A DNA stretch of 64,000 nucleotides from Ferruginibacter sp. (GTDB lineage: Bacteria > Bacteroidota > Bacteroidia > Chitinophagales > Chitinophagaceae): assembly GCA_013141435.1 (NCBI GenBank), contig JABFQZ010000009.1, forward strand, positions 1 to 64,000. Reading direction: 5' to 3'. Below are positions 36,518 through 45,513 of the stretch, piece after piece. How positions within the stretch are numbered: position 1 is the first letter of the stretch; each line of letters starts with the position of its first letter. Below the pieces are notes generated by a model that worked only from the letters and a program-made list of their open reading frames with translations, was not told the DNA's origin and ran no database searches. The position numbers were made by a program, and so were the translations under genes.

Positions 36518-38212
36518 TTATTTTTTATCGTAAAACCACATTACGTTTACATCTTTCACAATTGATTCGCAAGGAATTATTGCATTTTCACTTTCGGTAT
36601 CTAACTTTATTGCACCTTCTTTTTTGCCTAGGTTTATAGTGTAAGGGTTTACTTTAATATCTAATGCAGTGCCATTTACTTCGGCACTTATTATTCTAAA
36701 AATAGCTACTGCCATTTGCTCTAATGTGTTCAAATTTTTGGCAACATGCACTAGTAAAGCATCTGGCTCGTAGGTTTCTTCAATTTTTTCCTGAAAATCT
36801 CTAAGTACTTCCAAATCAAATGGGTCGATATATTTATTTGAAAATATTTTATTTTCAAAAGGCAACCATTCTAAAAATAAATCTTGCATGGTTTTATTTA
36901 GCTTCCCAAATTTTCTGCCCAAGCTATTTTCTGATACAAAAAGAGCTTTTAAAGTTTTTAAATTGGTAAAAGCTTTGTTGGCAAATAAATGTGCAGGTAT
37001 AGCCCAATAAGTAGCCCAATCCCAAAATATTTTTACAACCATTATTTGGGTATTGCCCATTAAGTTGTACTTGTTTTGATATACTGGCACCCAATTATCG
37101 AAAAGGGTTAGGCAAGCTTGCTCATATACATTTGCTCTACCACTTATATCTTCGCCATCGTAATCTCTTAAAATTAAATCGCTCAAAAAAGTATTGTTAA
37201 TAGAAATAAGATCGGTGCCAGGAGAATAAAATGGGTCTAAAAAAAATCCGGCTTCACCAGTTACAGCCCACCTATCTTCGGAGTACAACCTTCCTGTATG
37301 ATGTGCAAAATGTTTCAAAATTCTAAAATCCATTAGCCCATCACCTTCGCCAAGTGGTACAAGCATTTTATGTGCCAAAGGTTCATTTATCTTCATCCAT
37401 TCTACTGCTTTTTCGTATGTATTAAAGGTTTCGAAAGGGTGAATGGCTGGATCGGCTACAATGCCTATGCTTGTGTTTTTTGTGCCTAATGGTATTACCC
37501 AAAGCCAGTACCCTTTATCTAAAAAATGTACAGTACTTAAGTACCTTAAACCTGGCTCTAAATGTTGCTGCCACTCTTTATTATCCGTCCAAGTATCTAT
37601 ATCTATTACACCTTTTAAGCGCCACCAAGCTGTATTTATAGCATGATCTAATGGTTTTATAAATTGTAATTTACGTTTAAGAATACTTGCCCTACCCGAC
37701 GAATCTACTACCCATTTGCATCCTACTTTTTCTTCAATACCGTGTCTTAAATATGTTACTTTGTGCAAGCCGCCGCTAGTAGAAAGTTCTACATTTACAA
37801 CTTTGGCTCCCAGTAAAAAATTTGTGCCAAGTTCGCTGGTGTGTTTTGCCATGTGGTTTTCCAAAGTACCTCTATCTAATTGGTGGCTTTTTACTGGCAA
37901 TCTTAATCTTGGCCCTAATTCTACTCTACTTGCTATATCTTCTTTAGTATTATTTTTAAAGAAAAAACGAAGTCCATGTTTTGGCAATTCATGCTCTTCT
38001 AAATATTCTTTTAGGTTTAAAACTTCTCTTAAATAATGTGTGCCCAACTCTACAGTTGACTCTCCAACTTTATGTGCTGCTAAAGGCGCTTCTGTTTCTC
38101 TTCGTTCTAGTACTAGTATCGAAATATTTGGTTGAGTTTTTTTTAATTGAAGTGATAAGGTAAGTCCGGCTAAACCTCCTCCTAAAATTACTACATCGTA
38201 TTTCTTTTGCAT
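36518..38212 (-). CDS. Flavin-dependent (tryptophan) halogenase-like FAD oxidoreductase
   Basis: This 564-residue FAD-binding protein has N-terminal motif DVVILGGGLAGLTLSLQL (residues 5-22). HKVGESTVELGTHYLREVL near 47-65 contains the KVGEST block whose Lys is essential in flavin halogenases. GYWLWVIPLG near 235 approximates the halogenase WxWxIP motif with spacing shifted by one residue. FFLDPFYSPGTDLISI near 325 is the usual FAD-contacting C-terminal segment. A carrier-independent halogenase or monooxygenase activity is possible. It sits between manC and sixA with 15- and 13-bp gaps and no secondary-metabolite genes, which is an unexpected setting. The family also includes non-halogenating oxidoreductases. 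Confidence 0.75.
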   Translation of the reverse strand: MQKKYDVVILGGGLAGLTLSLQLKKTQPNISILVLERRETEAPLAAHKVGESTVELGTHYLREVLNLKEYLEEHELPKHGLRFFFKNNTKEDIASRVELGPRLRLPVKSHQLDRGTLENHMAKHTSELGTNFLLGAKVVNVELSTSGGLHKVTYLRHGIEEKVGCKWVVDSSGRASILKRKLQFIKPLDHAINTAWWRLKGVIDIDTWTDNKEWQQHLEPGLRYLSTVHFLDKGYWLWVIPLGTKNTSIGIVADPAIHPFETFNTYEKAVEWMKINEPLAHKMLVPLGEGDGLMDFRILKHFAHHTGRLYSEDRWAVTGEAGFFLDPFYSPGTDLISINNTFLSDLILRDYDGEDISGRANVYEQACLTLFDNWVPVYQNKYNLMGNTQIMVVKIFWDWATYWAIPAHLFANKAFTNLKTLKALFVSENSLGRKFGKLNKTMQDLFLEWLPFENKIFSNKYIDPFDLEVLRDFQEKIEETYEPDALLVHVAKNLNTLEQMAVAIFRIISAEVNGTALDIKVNPYTINLGKKEGAIKLDTESENAIIPCESIVKDVNVMWFYDKK

Positions 38213-38227
38213 ATTTTCGGTATTAAA

Positions 38228-39310
38228 TTAAATGTATTTATCGCTTTTGTTTCTTTTTATTTCGGCTACATATTCTTTTATTTCTTGTTCTTTTTCTTTT
38301 TTACAAATGAGTAACACATCTTTTGTATCTACAACAATAAAATTGTCGAGCCCTTGCAATACTACAAGTTTATTATTGGGCACTTGTACCATATTTTTTG
38401 TGGCATCTATTATCATTACTTCGTTGCCACCTACAGCGTTTTCTAAATAATCTTTTTCAAAAGTATTGTATGCACTTGCCCAAGTGCCTAAGTCGCTCCA
38501 GCCAAAAGAAGATGGCAGTACATATACATTATCGGCCTTTTCCATAATGGCATAATCTATAGATATATTTGTGCAAAGTGGATATATTTTTTCAATAGCT
38601 TCTTGTTCTTTTTCGGTATTGAAATGTTCTTTTTCGGTATCAAAAACCTCATGCAACCCTGGCGAATATTTTTCAAATGCTTTAATTACATTTTTCACTT
38701 GCCATACAAATATGCCAGCATTCCACAAAAAATCGCCACTAGCTACAAATGTTTTAGCTAATTCAATATCGGGTTTTTCGGTAAAAAGTTTTACTTTAAA
38801 AATATTTTCGCCTGCAGCCAACGATTCGTATTGTATGTAACCATAGCCAGTATTAGGGTTTGTAGGTTTTATACCAAGTGTAAGCAAAGCTTTTATTTGG
38901 TTAGTAAATTGCAATGCTTTGTTGCAAATTTCTATAAACGAATGTGTTTCGGTAATAAGATGGTCGGCAGGGGCGCAAATTAAATTTGCCTCGTTATTTA
39001 ATTGATATAGTTTATACGAAATATAAGCTATACAAGGTGCAGTGTTTTTTCTGCTTGGTTCACATAAAATATTTTGCTCTGGCAAATTTGGCAATTGCTT
39101 TTTTACAATTTCTTTGTACTGAGCCGATGTGACTACATAAATATTTTGTGCCGGTATAAATTGCTCAAACCTATCGTAAGTAGATTGTATAAGCGTACGG
39201 CCAATATTAAGAATATCTAAAAATTGTTTTGGCATTTCGGTACGACTCATTGGCCAAAACCTACTTCCTATTCCTCCAGCCATTATGGCTACATAATTAT
39301 TTTTCTCCAT
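38228..39310 (-). CDS. manC: Mannose-1-phosphate guanylyltransferase
   Basis: This 360-residue enzyme makes GDP-mannose from mannose-1-phosphate and GTP for glycan and LPS synthesis. The nucleotidyltransferase signature is AGGIGSRFWPMSRTEMPKQFL at about 11-31. FTEKPDIELAKTF, NAGIFVWQV and DYAIMEKADNVYVLPSSFGWSDLGTW follow in the usual order. The C-terminal cupin isomerase domain found in longer ManC proteins is absent, so it is a single-function enzyme. It lies 20 bp downstream of kdsD and 15 bp upstream of the halogenase-like gene. Confidence 0.93.
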   Translation of the reverse strand: MEKNNYVAIMAGGIGSRFWPMSRTEMPKQFLDILNIGRTLIQSTYDRFEQFIPAQNIYVVTSAQYKEIVKKQLPNLPEQNILCEPSRKNTAPCIAYISYKLYQLNNEANLICAPADHLITETHSFIEICNKALQFTNQIKALLTLGIKPTNPNTGYGYIQYESLAAGENIFKVKLFTEKPDIELAKTFVASGDFLWNAGIFVWQVKNVIKAFEKYSPGLHEVFDTEKEHFNTEKEQEAIEKIYPLCTNISIDYAIMEKADNVYVLPSSFGWSDLGTWASAYNTFEKDYLENAVGGNEVMIIDATKNMVQVPNNKLVVLQGLDNFIVVDTKDVLLICKKEKEQEIKEYVAEIKRNKSDKYI

Positions 39311-39330
39311 TTTTGTGTATAACCTTTATT

Positions 39331-40305
39331 TTAAATTATTCCTTCTCTCATCAAATCGTGTACATGCAAAATGCCAACATATTGTTTATTTTCTAATACA
39401 ATTAGTTGGCTAATATTGTTGTCTTTCATTATAGTAAAAGCATCAATGGCTAAAGTGTTTGAATTGATACATTTTGGATTTGTACTCATAATATCCTTTG
39501 CTACAATTTCTTTAAAATCAGTATATTTTTCAAACATTCTTCGTATATCTCCATCTGTAATTATACCAATAATAGAGTCATCATCTGCCAAAACTGTAGT
39601 AGCACCAAGCCTTTTTTTTGATATTTCTACAATTGCTTTTCGTATATCATCCTTCGCATAGGTTGTAGGCTTTTCGTGTAAAAAAATTAAATCTTTAGCT
39701 TTCAAATACATTTTTTTACCTAAAGCACCTCCAGGATGGTACTTAGCAAAGTCGCCAGTTTTAAATTTATTTGCATCCATCAAGCATATTGCTAAAACAT
39801 CGCCCATTACCATTTGGGCTGTTGTACTTGTAGTAGGAGCCAAGTTATTAGGGCAAGCTTCTTTTTCTACCGTTGTGTTTAATACAATATTACTTTGCAA
39901 AGCTAAGTACGATTGCATATTACCAACCATACCTATAAGGATATTGCCAAAATTTTTTATAAGAGGTGCTAATACTTTAATTTCGGGGCTATCTCCACTT
40001 TTGCTAATAACCATTACCACATCATCTTGCTGTACCATGCCTAAATCGCCATGTATAGCATCGGCCGCATGCATAAATAACGATGGTGTACCTGTACTGT
40101 TGAGTGTAGCAACAATTTTTTGAGCAATTATGGCACTCTTACCAATACCACTTATTACCAATCTCCCTTTACAAGTTGCGATGGTATTTACTGCTTTTAT
40201 TACAGATTCATCTACATATAAAGCTAAATTTTGGATAGAAGCTGCTTGTGAGGCAATAGTTTGCCTAGCGCTTTCAATTATATTGCCGTTGGTTTGATTT
40301 TGCAC
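39331..40305 (-). CDS. kdsD: D-arabinose 5-phosphate isomerase, KpsF/GutQ family
   Basis: This 324-residue cytoplasmic enzyme isomerises ribulose-5-phosphate to arabinose-5-phosphate, the first step of Kdo synthesis for LPS. The SIS domain (about 35-190) carries GRLVISGIGKSAIIAQK, STGTPSLFMHAADAIHGDLGM and a KSGDSPE stretch. Two CBS domains follow (about 205-320). The start is GTG at 40305; no ATG is available and the N-terminus matches the family length. A CAAAATTA element (TAATTTTG on the minus strand) lies 5 bp upstream. It leads an operon with manC, the halogenase-like gene and sixA. Confidence 0.92.
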   Translation of the reverse strand: MQNQTNGNIIESARQTIASQAASIQNLALYVDESVIKAVNTIATCKGRLVISGIGKSAIIAQKIVATLNSTGTPSLFMHAADAIHGDLGMVQQDDVVMVISKSGDSPEIKVLAPLIKNFGNILIGMVGNMQSYLALQSNIVLNTTVEKEACPNNLAPTTSTTAQMVMGDVLAICLMDANKFKTGDFAKYHPGGALGKKMYLKAKDLIFLHEKPTTYAKDDIRKAIVEISKKRLGATTVLADDDSIIGIITDGDIRRMFEKYTDFKEIVAKDIMSTNPKCINSNTLAIDAFTIMKDNNISQLIVLENKQYVGILHVHDLMREGII

Positions 40306-40310
40306 TTATA

Positions 40311-40318
40311 CAAAATTA
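40311..40318 (-). promoter_or_regulatory. Candidate -7 element of the kdsD operon
   Basis: CAAAATTA on the plus strand reads TAATTTTG, an exact TAnnTTTG match, 5 bp before the GTG start. Confidence 0.5.
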
Positions 40319-40527
40319 TTTTAAATAGTTTAAATAACAAGATAAGTAAGAAATATTCATTAAATCATTTTATAGCCACAATTTTTATGTATCTTAAACA
40401 AGTTATAAATAGTTTTAATTTTTTTTAAAGTATTGGTGTATTTTAAATACATATAAAGTAACTTCGGTAACCAGTATTATTTCTAATTTAATTTTTATAT
40501 TTTAGGAAAAAATACTTCACTAAAAAT

Positions 40528-42780
40528 ATGGCAACTTCAAAAACAAAAAAACAAGAGACAGAAAAACAAAAGAAAAAATTTTCGTCGGCAGATTTAAAAA
40601 AACACTTACATGAAAATTTTGGTTTTGATACATTCAAATTTCCGCAAGAAGATATAATAAATAGCCTTTTAACTGGCAATGACACTTTTGTAATAATGCC
40701 AACTGGAGGTGGAAAAAGTTTGTGTTATCAATTGCCTGCAATGATGAGCAAAGGTGTAGCATTAGTAGTGTCGCCACTTATAGCTCTTATGAAAAATCAG
40801 GTAGATTTAATGAGAGGCTTTAGTAGCAATGATAGCGTAGCACATTTTTTAAATAGTACGCTTAACAAAGGGCAAGTAAAAATAGTAAAAGATGATTTAA
40901 TAAGTGGGCGTACCAAAATGTTGTATGTAGCTCCAGAAACAATGACAAAAGAAGAAAATGTAGAATTTTTTAAAACTTTAGATATATCTTTTTTTGCAGT
41001 AGATGAGGCACATTGCATATCCGAATGGGGGCATGATTTTAGACCAGAGTATCGCAGGCTAAAAGAAATGACAGAATTTATAAACCCTAATGTACCTATT
41101 ATAGCATTGACTGCTACTGCTACACCAAAAGTACAAAGCGATATTGCAAAAAATTTGGGTTTGCGAAATCCAAATGTGTTTATTTCTTCATTTAACAGAG
41201 CCAATCTTTATTATGAAATACAACCAAAAATAAACTTAGAGCAAACCAATAAAAGCATTGTACGTTTTATACAAGCACATAAAAACAAAAGTGGTATTAT
41301 TTATACACTTAATAGAAAAACTACAGAAGAGCTTGCAGCTATGCTTAATGCCAATGGCATATCGGCAGTGGCATACCATGCGGGGTTAGATGCTAAGCTT
41401 AGAGCCAAAAGGCAAGATGAATTTTTAAATGAAGATGTAAATGTAATAGTAGCCACTATTGCTTTTGGCATGGGTATAGACAAGCCCGATGTACGCTTTG
41501 TAATCCATTATAACATACCAAAATCTATAGAAAATTATTATCAAGAAACAGGTAGAGCAGGTAGAGATGGTATGGAAGGAAAATGCTTACTTTATTATTC
41601 GCATAAAGATGTGAGCAAGCTGGAGCATTTAATGAGAGATAAAAACCTAAGCGAAAGAGAAGTTGGAGCACAACTAATAAACGAAACAGTAGCCTACGCC
41701 GAAAGCAGTATTTGCAGACGTAAAACATTGTTGTACTATTTTGGCGAAGAGTTTGACGACTCAAAAAGCTGTGGCCATTGCGACAATTGCCTACACCCAA
41801 AAGAAAAGGTAGAAGCCAAAGAAGATGCAGTGAGTGTATTAAAAACGGTTGCAGCACTTGGCGAACAATTTGCTATAGAATATGTGTTATTAATATTGTT
41901 AGGTAAAGCTACACCAGCAGTAAAAATGTACAGGCACGAAGAACTGGCTGTATTTGCTTGTGGCAATGATAAAGAACCTCATTTGTGGAATAGCCTAATA
42001 AGGCAAATGCTGCTACAGGGTATTTTAGAAAAAGATATTGTGGAATATGGTCTTTTAAAAATTACAAAGAAGGGAAAAGCATTTTTGAAAAAACCTACTT
42101 CGTTTAAAATAGCACTTAATAACTTATTTGAAGATGCCAATGCCGATGATGAAGAAGGAGGAGTAGATGGAGAAATGGAAAGTGCTACAGATCAAAAATT
42201 ATTGGTGTTACTAAAAGAGTTGCGCAAAAAAGTTTCGAAAGAGAAAAATTTACCCCCATTTGTGATTTTTTTAGAAAGCTCGTTGGAAGATATGGCAACA
42301 ATGTACCCAACAACCTTGGAAGAGTTAGAAAAAATAAGTGGTGTAAGCAAAGGCAAATCGTTGCGTTATGGAAAGCCATTTTTAGATATTATTACAAAAT
42401 ATGTAGAAGAAAACGATATTATTAGGCCAGACGATTTTGTAATGAAAAGTGTTGTAAATAAAAACAACAACAAAATTTTTATTATACAAAACGTAGATAA
42501 AAAAATAAATTTAGAAACTATTGCAAAAAACAAAAGTTTAAAAATAGCTGAGTTGTTAGAAGAGATGGAAACAATTGTAGCAAGTGGAACAAAGCTTAAC
42601 CTTGGTTATGCTATTGATGAAATGGTAGATGAGTATGAGCAAGAAGAAATTATGGATTATTTTAAAGGTTGCCAAACATCGGACCTTGCTGTGGCTCAAA
42701 CAGAGCTTGCCGATAGCGATTTTAGTTTGGAGCAATTAAAGATAATGCGAATTAAATTTTTAAGCGAATATGGCAATTGA
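40528..42780 (+). CDS. recQ: ATP-dependent DNA helicase RecQ
   Basis: This 750-residue 3'-5' helicase acts in recombination and repair. A Lys-rich N-terminus leads to the motor: motif I MPTGGGKSLCYQLPAM near 52-67, DEAH-type motif II FFAVDEAHCISEWGHDFRPEY near 152, and motif VI QETGRAGRDGMEG near 339. The RQC domain has zinc-binding cysteines SICRRKTLLYYFGE...CGHCDNC near 391-425. The HRDC domain (about 557-635) and a C-terminal helical extension (640-750) follow. Four helix-turn-helix-like acidic segments in the extension are common in Bacteroidota RecQ. A perfect hairpin follows at 42815-42847. Confidence 0.95.
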   Translation: MATSKTKKQETEKQKKKFSSADLKKHLHENFGFDTFKFPQEDIINSLLTGNDTFVIMPTGGGKSLCYQLPAMMSKGVALVVSPLIALMKNQVDLMRGFSSNDSVAHFLNSTLNKGQVKIVKDDLISGRTKMLYVAPETMTKEENVEFFKTLDISFFAVDEAHCISEWGHDFRPEYRRLKEMTEFINPNVPIIALTATATPKVQSDIAKNLGLRNPNVFISSFNRANLYYEIQPKINLEQTNKSIVRFIQAHKNKSGIIYTLNRKTTEELAAMLNANGISAVAYHAGLDAKLRAKRQDEFLNEDVNVIVATIAFGMGIDKPDVRFVIHYNIPKSIENYYQETGRAGRDGMEGKCLLYYSHKDVSKLEHLMRDKNLSEREVGAQLINETVAYAESSICRRKTLLYYFGEEFDDSKSCGHCDNCLHPKEKVEAKEDAVSVLKTVAALGEQFAIEYVLLILLGKATPAVKMYRHEELAVFACGNDKEPHLWNSLIRQMLLQGILEKDIVEYGLLKITKKGKAFLKKPTSFKIALNNLFEDANADDEEGGVDGEMESATDQKLLVLLKELRKKVSKEKNLPPFVIFLESSLEDMATMYPTTLEELEKISGVSKGKSLRYGKPFLDIITKYVEENDIIRPDDFVMKSVVNKNNNKIFIIQNVDKKINLETIAKNKSLKIAELLEEMETIVASGTKLNLGYAIDEMVDEYEQEEIMDYFKGCQTSDLAVAQTELADSDFSLEQLKIMRIKFLSEYGN

Positions 42781-42814
42781 TATTTTTAGAACGCCCAATA
42801 ATTTAAAAAACTGG

Positions 42815-42847
42815 TTGGCTATTTTGCAATTTTAGCAAAATAGCCAA
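42815..42847 (+). terminator. Hairpin terminator after recQ
   Basis: TTGGCTATTTTGC (42815-42827) is perfectly complementary to GCAAAATAGCCAA (42835-42847) around a 7-base loop. The T run is short. It marks the left limit of the restriction-modification island. Confidence 0.65.
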
Positions 42848-43170
42848 TTTGGTAAAATGGCATTAATGATACTACAGCTTTTCAAAAAAAGAATATATCG
42901 GCTAGACCTTTGTGCAGGTTGGGAATTAGTATTCCGTCTGCCCGTAACCGCTGCTGAGTAAAGTTAATAAATGTTGATGATAAGAAATAATGTTGAATGT
43001 TGTTTGTCAAGCCAGAACAAAAGCGAAATAGAATTACAAATGCCGATTGTTATTCCTTCTGCCCAACTTGCACAAAAATCCAATGTTGGGCCAAGTGTTT
43101 TCTTGTTTTTGCGTTATTATTTGCAAATATGAGAATAAATGTCGATTATTGCAAATATAATTTCTTCATT
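42848..43170 (+). promoter_or_regulatory. Leader of the restriction-modification island with a direct-repeat candidate operator
   Basis: In this 323-bp gene-free stretch, ATTATTTGCAAATAT (43116-43130) and ATTATTGCAAATAT (43145-43158) are almost identical direct repeats. Their starts are 29 bp apart, and the second ends 12 bp before the start of the DUF6471 gene. The first contains the perfect palindrome ATTTGCAAAT. Upstream, GCCCAAC (about 43058) and GTTGGGC (about 43084) form a 7-bp hairpin. The paired repeats are a plausible binding site for the small DNA-binding-like protein encoded next. The stretch from 42900 to 42960 is noticeably richer in G+C than the surroundings and has no recognised content. 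Confidence 0.45.
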
Positions 43171-43455
43171 ATGATAGATTGGAACGATAAAGTTAAGCGA
43201 CTATTAAAGTCTGAATTGATTAAAAGAGCTGTGTCAAATGCTGATTTGGCTCAATTATTAAGTGAGTCAGGTGTTGAAGAAACAAAGGCAAGTATCGACA
43301 GTAAAATTAGTAGAGGTACTTTTAGTGCTTCTTTCTTTATTCAATGTTTGTCAGTCATTGGATGCAGTAAAATTGAAATTGAAGAATACGAAACAAATCT
43401 CATGATGGTAGCTGAACCTATGACAGAATATAAAACTACTAAGAATGGAAAATAA
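43171..43455 (+). CDS. DUF6471 small protein, putative controller of the restriction-modification genes
   Basis: The ATG at 43171 gives 94 residues (MIDWNDKVKRLLKSELIKRA); the open frame extends upstream into non-conserved sequence. The core is KRAVSNADLAQLLSESGVE followed by SIDSKISRGTFSASFFIQCL, a helix-turn-helix-like pattern in the DUF6471 family. The last 11 bp overlap the methyltransferase start, which implies translational coupling. Proteins of this size in this position resemble the C (controller) proteins of restriction-modification systems. The direct repeats 12 bp upstream would be its operator. Controller function is inference. Confidence 0.75.
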   Translation: MIDWNDKVKRLLKSELIKRAVSNADLAQLLSESGVEETKASIDSKISRGTFSASFFIQCLSVIGCSKIEIEEYETNLMMVAEPMTEYKTTKNGK

Positions 43456-44776
43456 TATTGTAAAATTTATCGACTTATTTGCTGGTATTGGTGGTATAAG
43501 ACTTGGCTTTGAAAATTCATTTAAAAAATTGGGTTTTAAAACTGAATGTGTTTTGACTTCGGAAATAAAACCCTATGCTTTAAAATGTCTTAAACATAAT
43601 TTTAAAAATGACTTTTTTGCAGGTGATATTTTTGATATTAAAAATGAGTTCATTCCCGATTTCGATTTTCTTCTTGGCGGTTTTCCTTGTCAGCCATTTA
43701 GTGCTGGTGGAAAAAGGCAAGGATTTCTAGACACAAGAGGAACACTATTTTTTGAAATTGAAAGAATATTAAAAGAAAAACAACCTTATGGATTCATATT
43801 AGAAAATGTAGAAGGTCTTGTAAAACACGACTTAGTTAATAAAACCGATGAAGTAGGAAGAACTCTAGCTACAATTTTAGATAAACTACAAAATGAACTT
43901 GGTTATATTGTTTCTTGGAAAGTCTTTGATTCTTTAGAGTTTGGACTACCACAGTCAAGAAAACGAATTTTTATTGTTGGCACTAAAGATGAGTTAATAG
44001 ACTTAAATGGAAATGAACCAAAATTTAATGCTTTAAAACACATACTTGAAAATGGTTTACCAACAATTCAATCTGATTTTGCAAATAAAATTTTAAATCA
44101 CTTTGATTTAAAAGATTTGTATGGCAAATCGATTAAAGATAAAAGAGGTGGCGATAATAATATTCATAGTTGGGATATAGGGCTTAAAGGTGAAGTTACT
44201 AACGACCAATCTTTATTATTAAGTAAAATATTTAAAGCAAGGCGAAAAAAACAATGGGCTGAAGAGATTGGCATTGATTGGATGGATGGAATGCCCTTAA
44301 CTTTAAATCAAATTAGCACCTTTGTAAACTATTCTGAAAGCAAATTACTTTCAATGTTAGAAGATTTAACGGCAAAAGGTTATCTAAAATTTGAGCACCC
44401 AAAAAAGTTAGTAAAAGAATTAAGTGGTGATTCATATAAAACTTATCGTATTTATGATGAGACAAAACCAATGGGTTATAACATTGTAACTGGTAAATTG
44501 AGTTTTGAAATAAATAAAATTTTAGACCCAAATGATATAGCACCAACTTTGGTCGCAACAGATGTATCTCGTTTAGCAGTTCCTGATAATAATGGGTTAA
44601 GAAAACTTACAATTAGAGAAGGTCTGCGACTGTTTGGCTATCCTGAATGGTATGAAATTCCAACAAAAGAAACGGAAGCATTTGATTTATTGGGTAACAC
44701 AGTTGCAGTTCCTGTTGTAGAATTCGTTGCTGAAAAATTAGCCAAAGTATTTGTTGGAAATGAAGTCTTTATTTAA
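43445..44776 (+). CDS. DNA (cytosine-5)-methyltransferase of a type II restriction-modification system
   Basis: This 443-residue enzyme methylates cytosine at C5 in a specific site using S-adenosylmethionine. Motif I is FIDLFAGIGGIRLGFE (8-23). Motif IV is GGFPCQPFSAGG with catalytic Cys82. Motif VI is ENV at 120-122. Motif VIII is QSRKR at 170-174. Motifs IX/X are LTIREGLRLFGYPEWYEI and LLGNTVAVPVV near the C-terminus. The target-recognition region between VIII and IX is long (about 180-380), with a winged-helix-like segment. Overlap with the DUF6471 gene at the 5' end and an 8-bp overlap with the convergent nuclease gene at the 3' end make a compact module. Specificity is inferred from the nuclease (GGNNCC-like). 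Confidence 0.93.
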   Translation: MENNIVKFIDLFAGIGGIRLGFENSFKKLGFKTECVLTSEIKPYALKCLKHNFKNDFFAGDIFDIKNEFIPDFDFLLGGFPCQPFSAGGKRQGFLDTRGTLFFEIERILKEKQPYGFILENVEGLVKHDLVNKTDEVGRTLATILDKLQNELGYIVSWKVFDSLEFGLPQSRKRIFIVGTKDELIDLNGNEPKFNALKHILENGLPTIQSDFANKILNHFDLKDLYGKSIKDKRGGDNNIHSWDIGLKGEVTNDQSLLLSKIFKARRKKQWAEEIGIDWMDGMPLTLNQISTFVNYSESKLLSMLEDLTAKGYLKFEHPKKLVKELSGDSYKTYRIYDETKPMGYNIVTGKLSFEINKILDPNDIAPTLVATDVSRLAVPDNNGLRKLTIREGLRLFGYPEWYEIPTKETEAFDLLGNTVAVPVVEFVAEKLAKVFVGNEVFI

Positions 44777-45455
44777 TTTTTAAAGTTACACCTGTGTGTA
44801 GTTTGTAACTTTTAATTACATTGTTTAACCAATGACCATTTGTATGTCTTGTTTGAGGATATTGGTAACGAGTTTCATTTATAGCACATAAAAAGTCTTC
44901 TTTTGATTCAAATGTTTTAAACTTTGTCCTTTCCGAATACCAAGTTCCTGGTCTCAAATTGTAAATTACACTTTTCTTTTCTTGAACTTTTATCGGATAA
45001 GTTCCACTTGGACAAGCTAACTGCCAAATTTTTTTTATCCAAACATCTTTAATTGTTATAACGCTACCTTGCATTTGATAAGCAAAGATTAAGTAGTCAG
45101 AATCAACTCTGTAAGCGTTTTCTAAAAGTGAATTGCAATATGAGTCAAAGTTAGCCAAATCAAACCCAGGGCCTCTGTCCCAATCAAATGACTTAACTTC
45201 TAATAGGTTCTTTTTTCTGTCTTTTATGTCTAAATAAAAATCTGGGAAAATTTGTGAGTTCGTATTTTCTTCAAATTCAATATTTTCTTGCTTCATCCAA
45301 GCTTTCAGCCATTCTTGCAACAGGTTTCCAACTGTATCTTTGGTTTCAATTGAGATAGTCAAATCTTTAAGTGAAAAGTTAATCACTCCTTTCTCGCCAA
45401 TTATTTTGTAGTCGTTTACAAGTTTATTATAGAGTTCTTGTCCTGTTAATTTCAT
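44769..45455 (-). CDS. Type II restriction endonuclease, NgoBV/NlaIV-like
   Basis: This 228-residue protein has a PD-(D/E)XK catalytic core: Pro71-Asp72 in IFPDFYLDI and Glu86-Val-Lys88 in NLLEVKSF. GNLLQEWLKAW near 43-53 supplies an additional acidic helix. The segments DSDYLIFAYQMQGSVITIKD and VIYNLRPGTWYSERT resemble, as far as I can recall, the NgoBV family, whose known members cut GGNNCC. Its stop overlaps the methyltransferase stop in opposite orientation, as expected for a cognate pair. The gene is intact with an ATG start and is divergent from a small ORF at 45514. Site specificity is inferred from family resemblance only. Confidence 0.8.
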   Translation of the reverse strand: MKLTGQELYNKLVNDYKIIGEKGVINFSLKDLTISIETKDTVGNLLQEWLKAWMKQENIEFEENTNSQIFPDFYLDIKDRKKNLLEVKSFDWDRGPGFDLANFDSYCNSLLENAYRVDSDYLIFAYQMQGSVITIKDVWIKKIWQLACPSGTYPIKVQEKKSVIYNLRPGTWYSERTKFKTFESKEDFLCAINETRYQYPQTRHTNGHWLNNVIKSYKLHTGVTLKIK

Positions 45456-45513
45456 TTAACTTTAAATTATTTCCAAAGATAGCCATTTTTATTTTCTGTT
45501 TCGATTTAGCAGG

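Noticed and set aside
42890-42970. Possible tRNA or mobile-element end left of the restriction island
   Set aside because: Slightly higher G+C, but no cloverleaf, CCA-like end or T-loop sequence, and no matching repeat on the right side of the island.
42997-43170. Upstream extension of the DUF6471 frame
   Set aside because: The conserved protein starts at MIDWNDKV; the upstream part contains the direct repeats and reads as non-conserved sequence.
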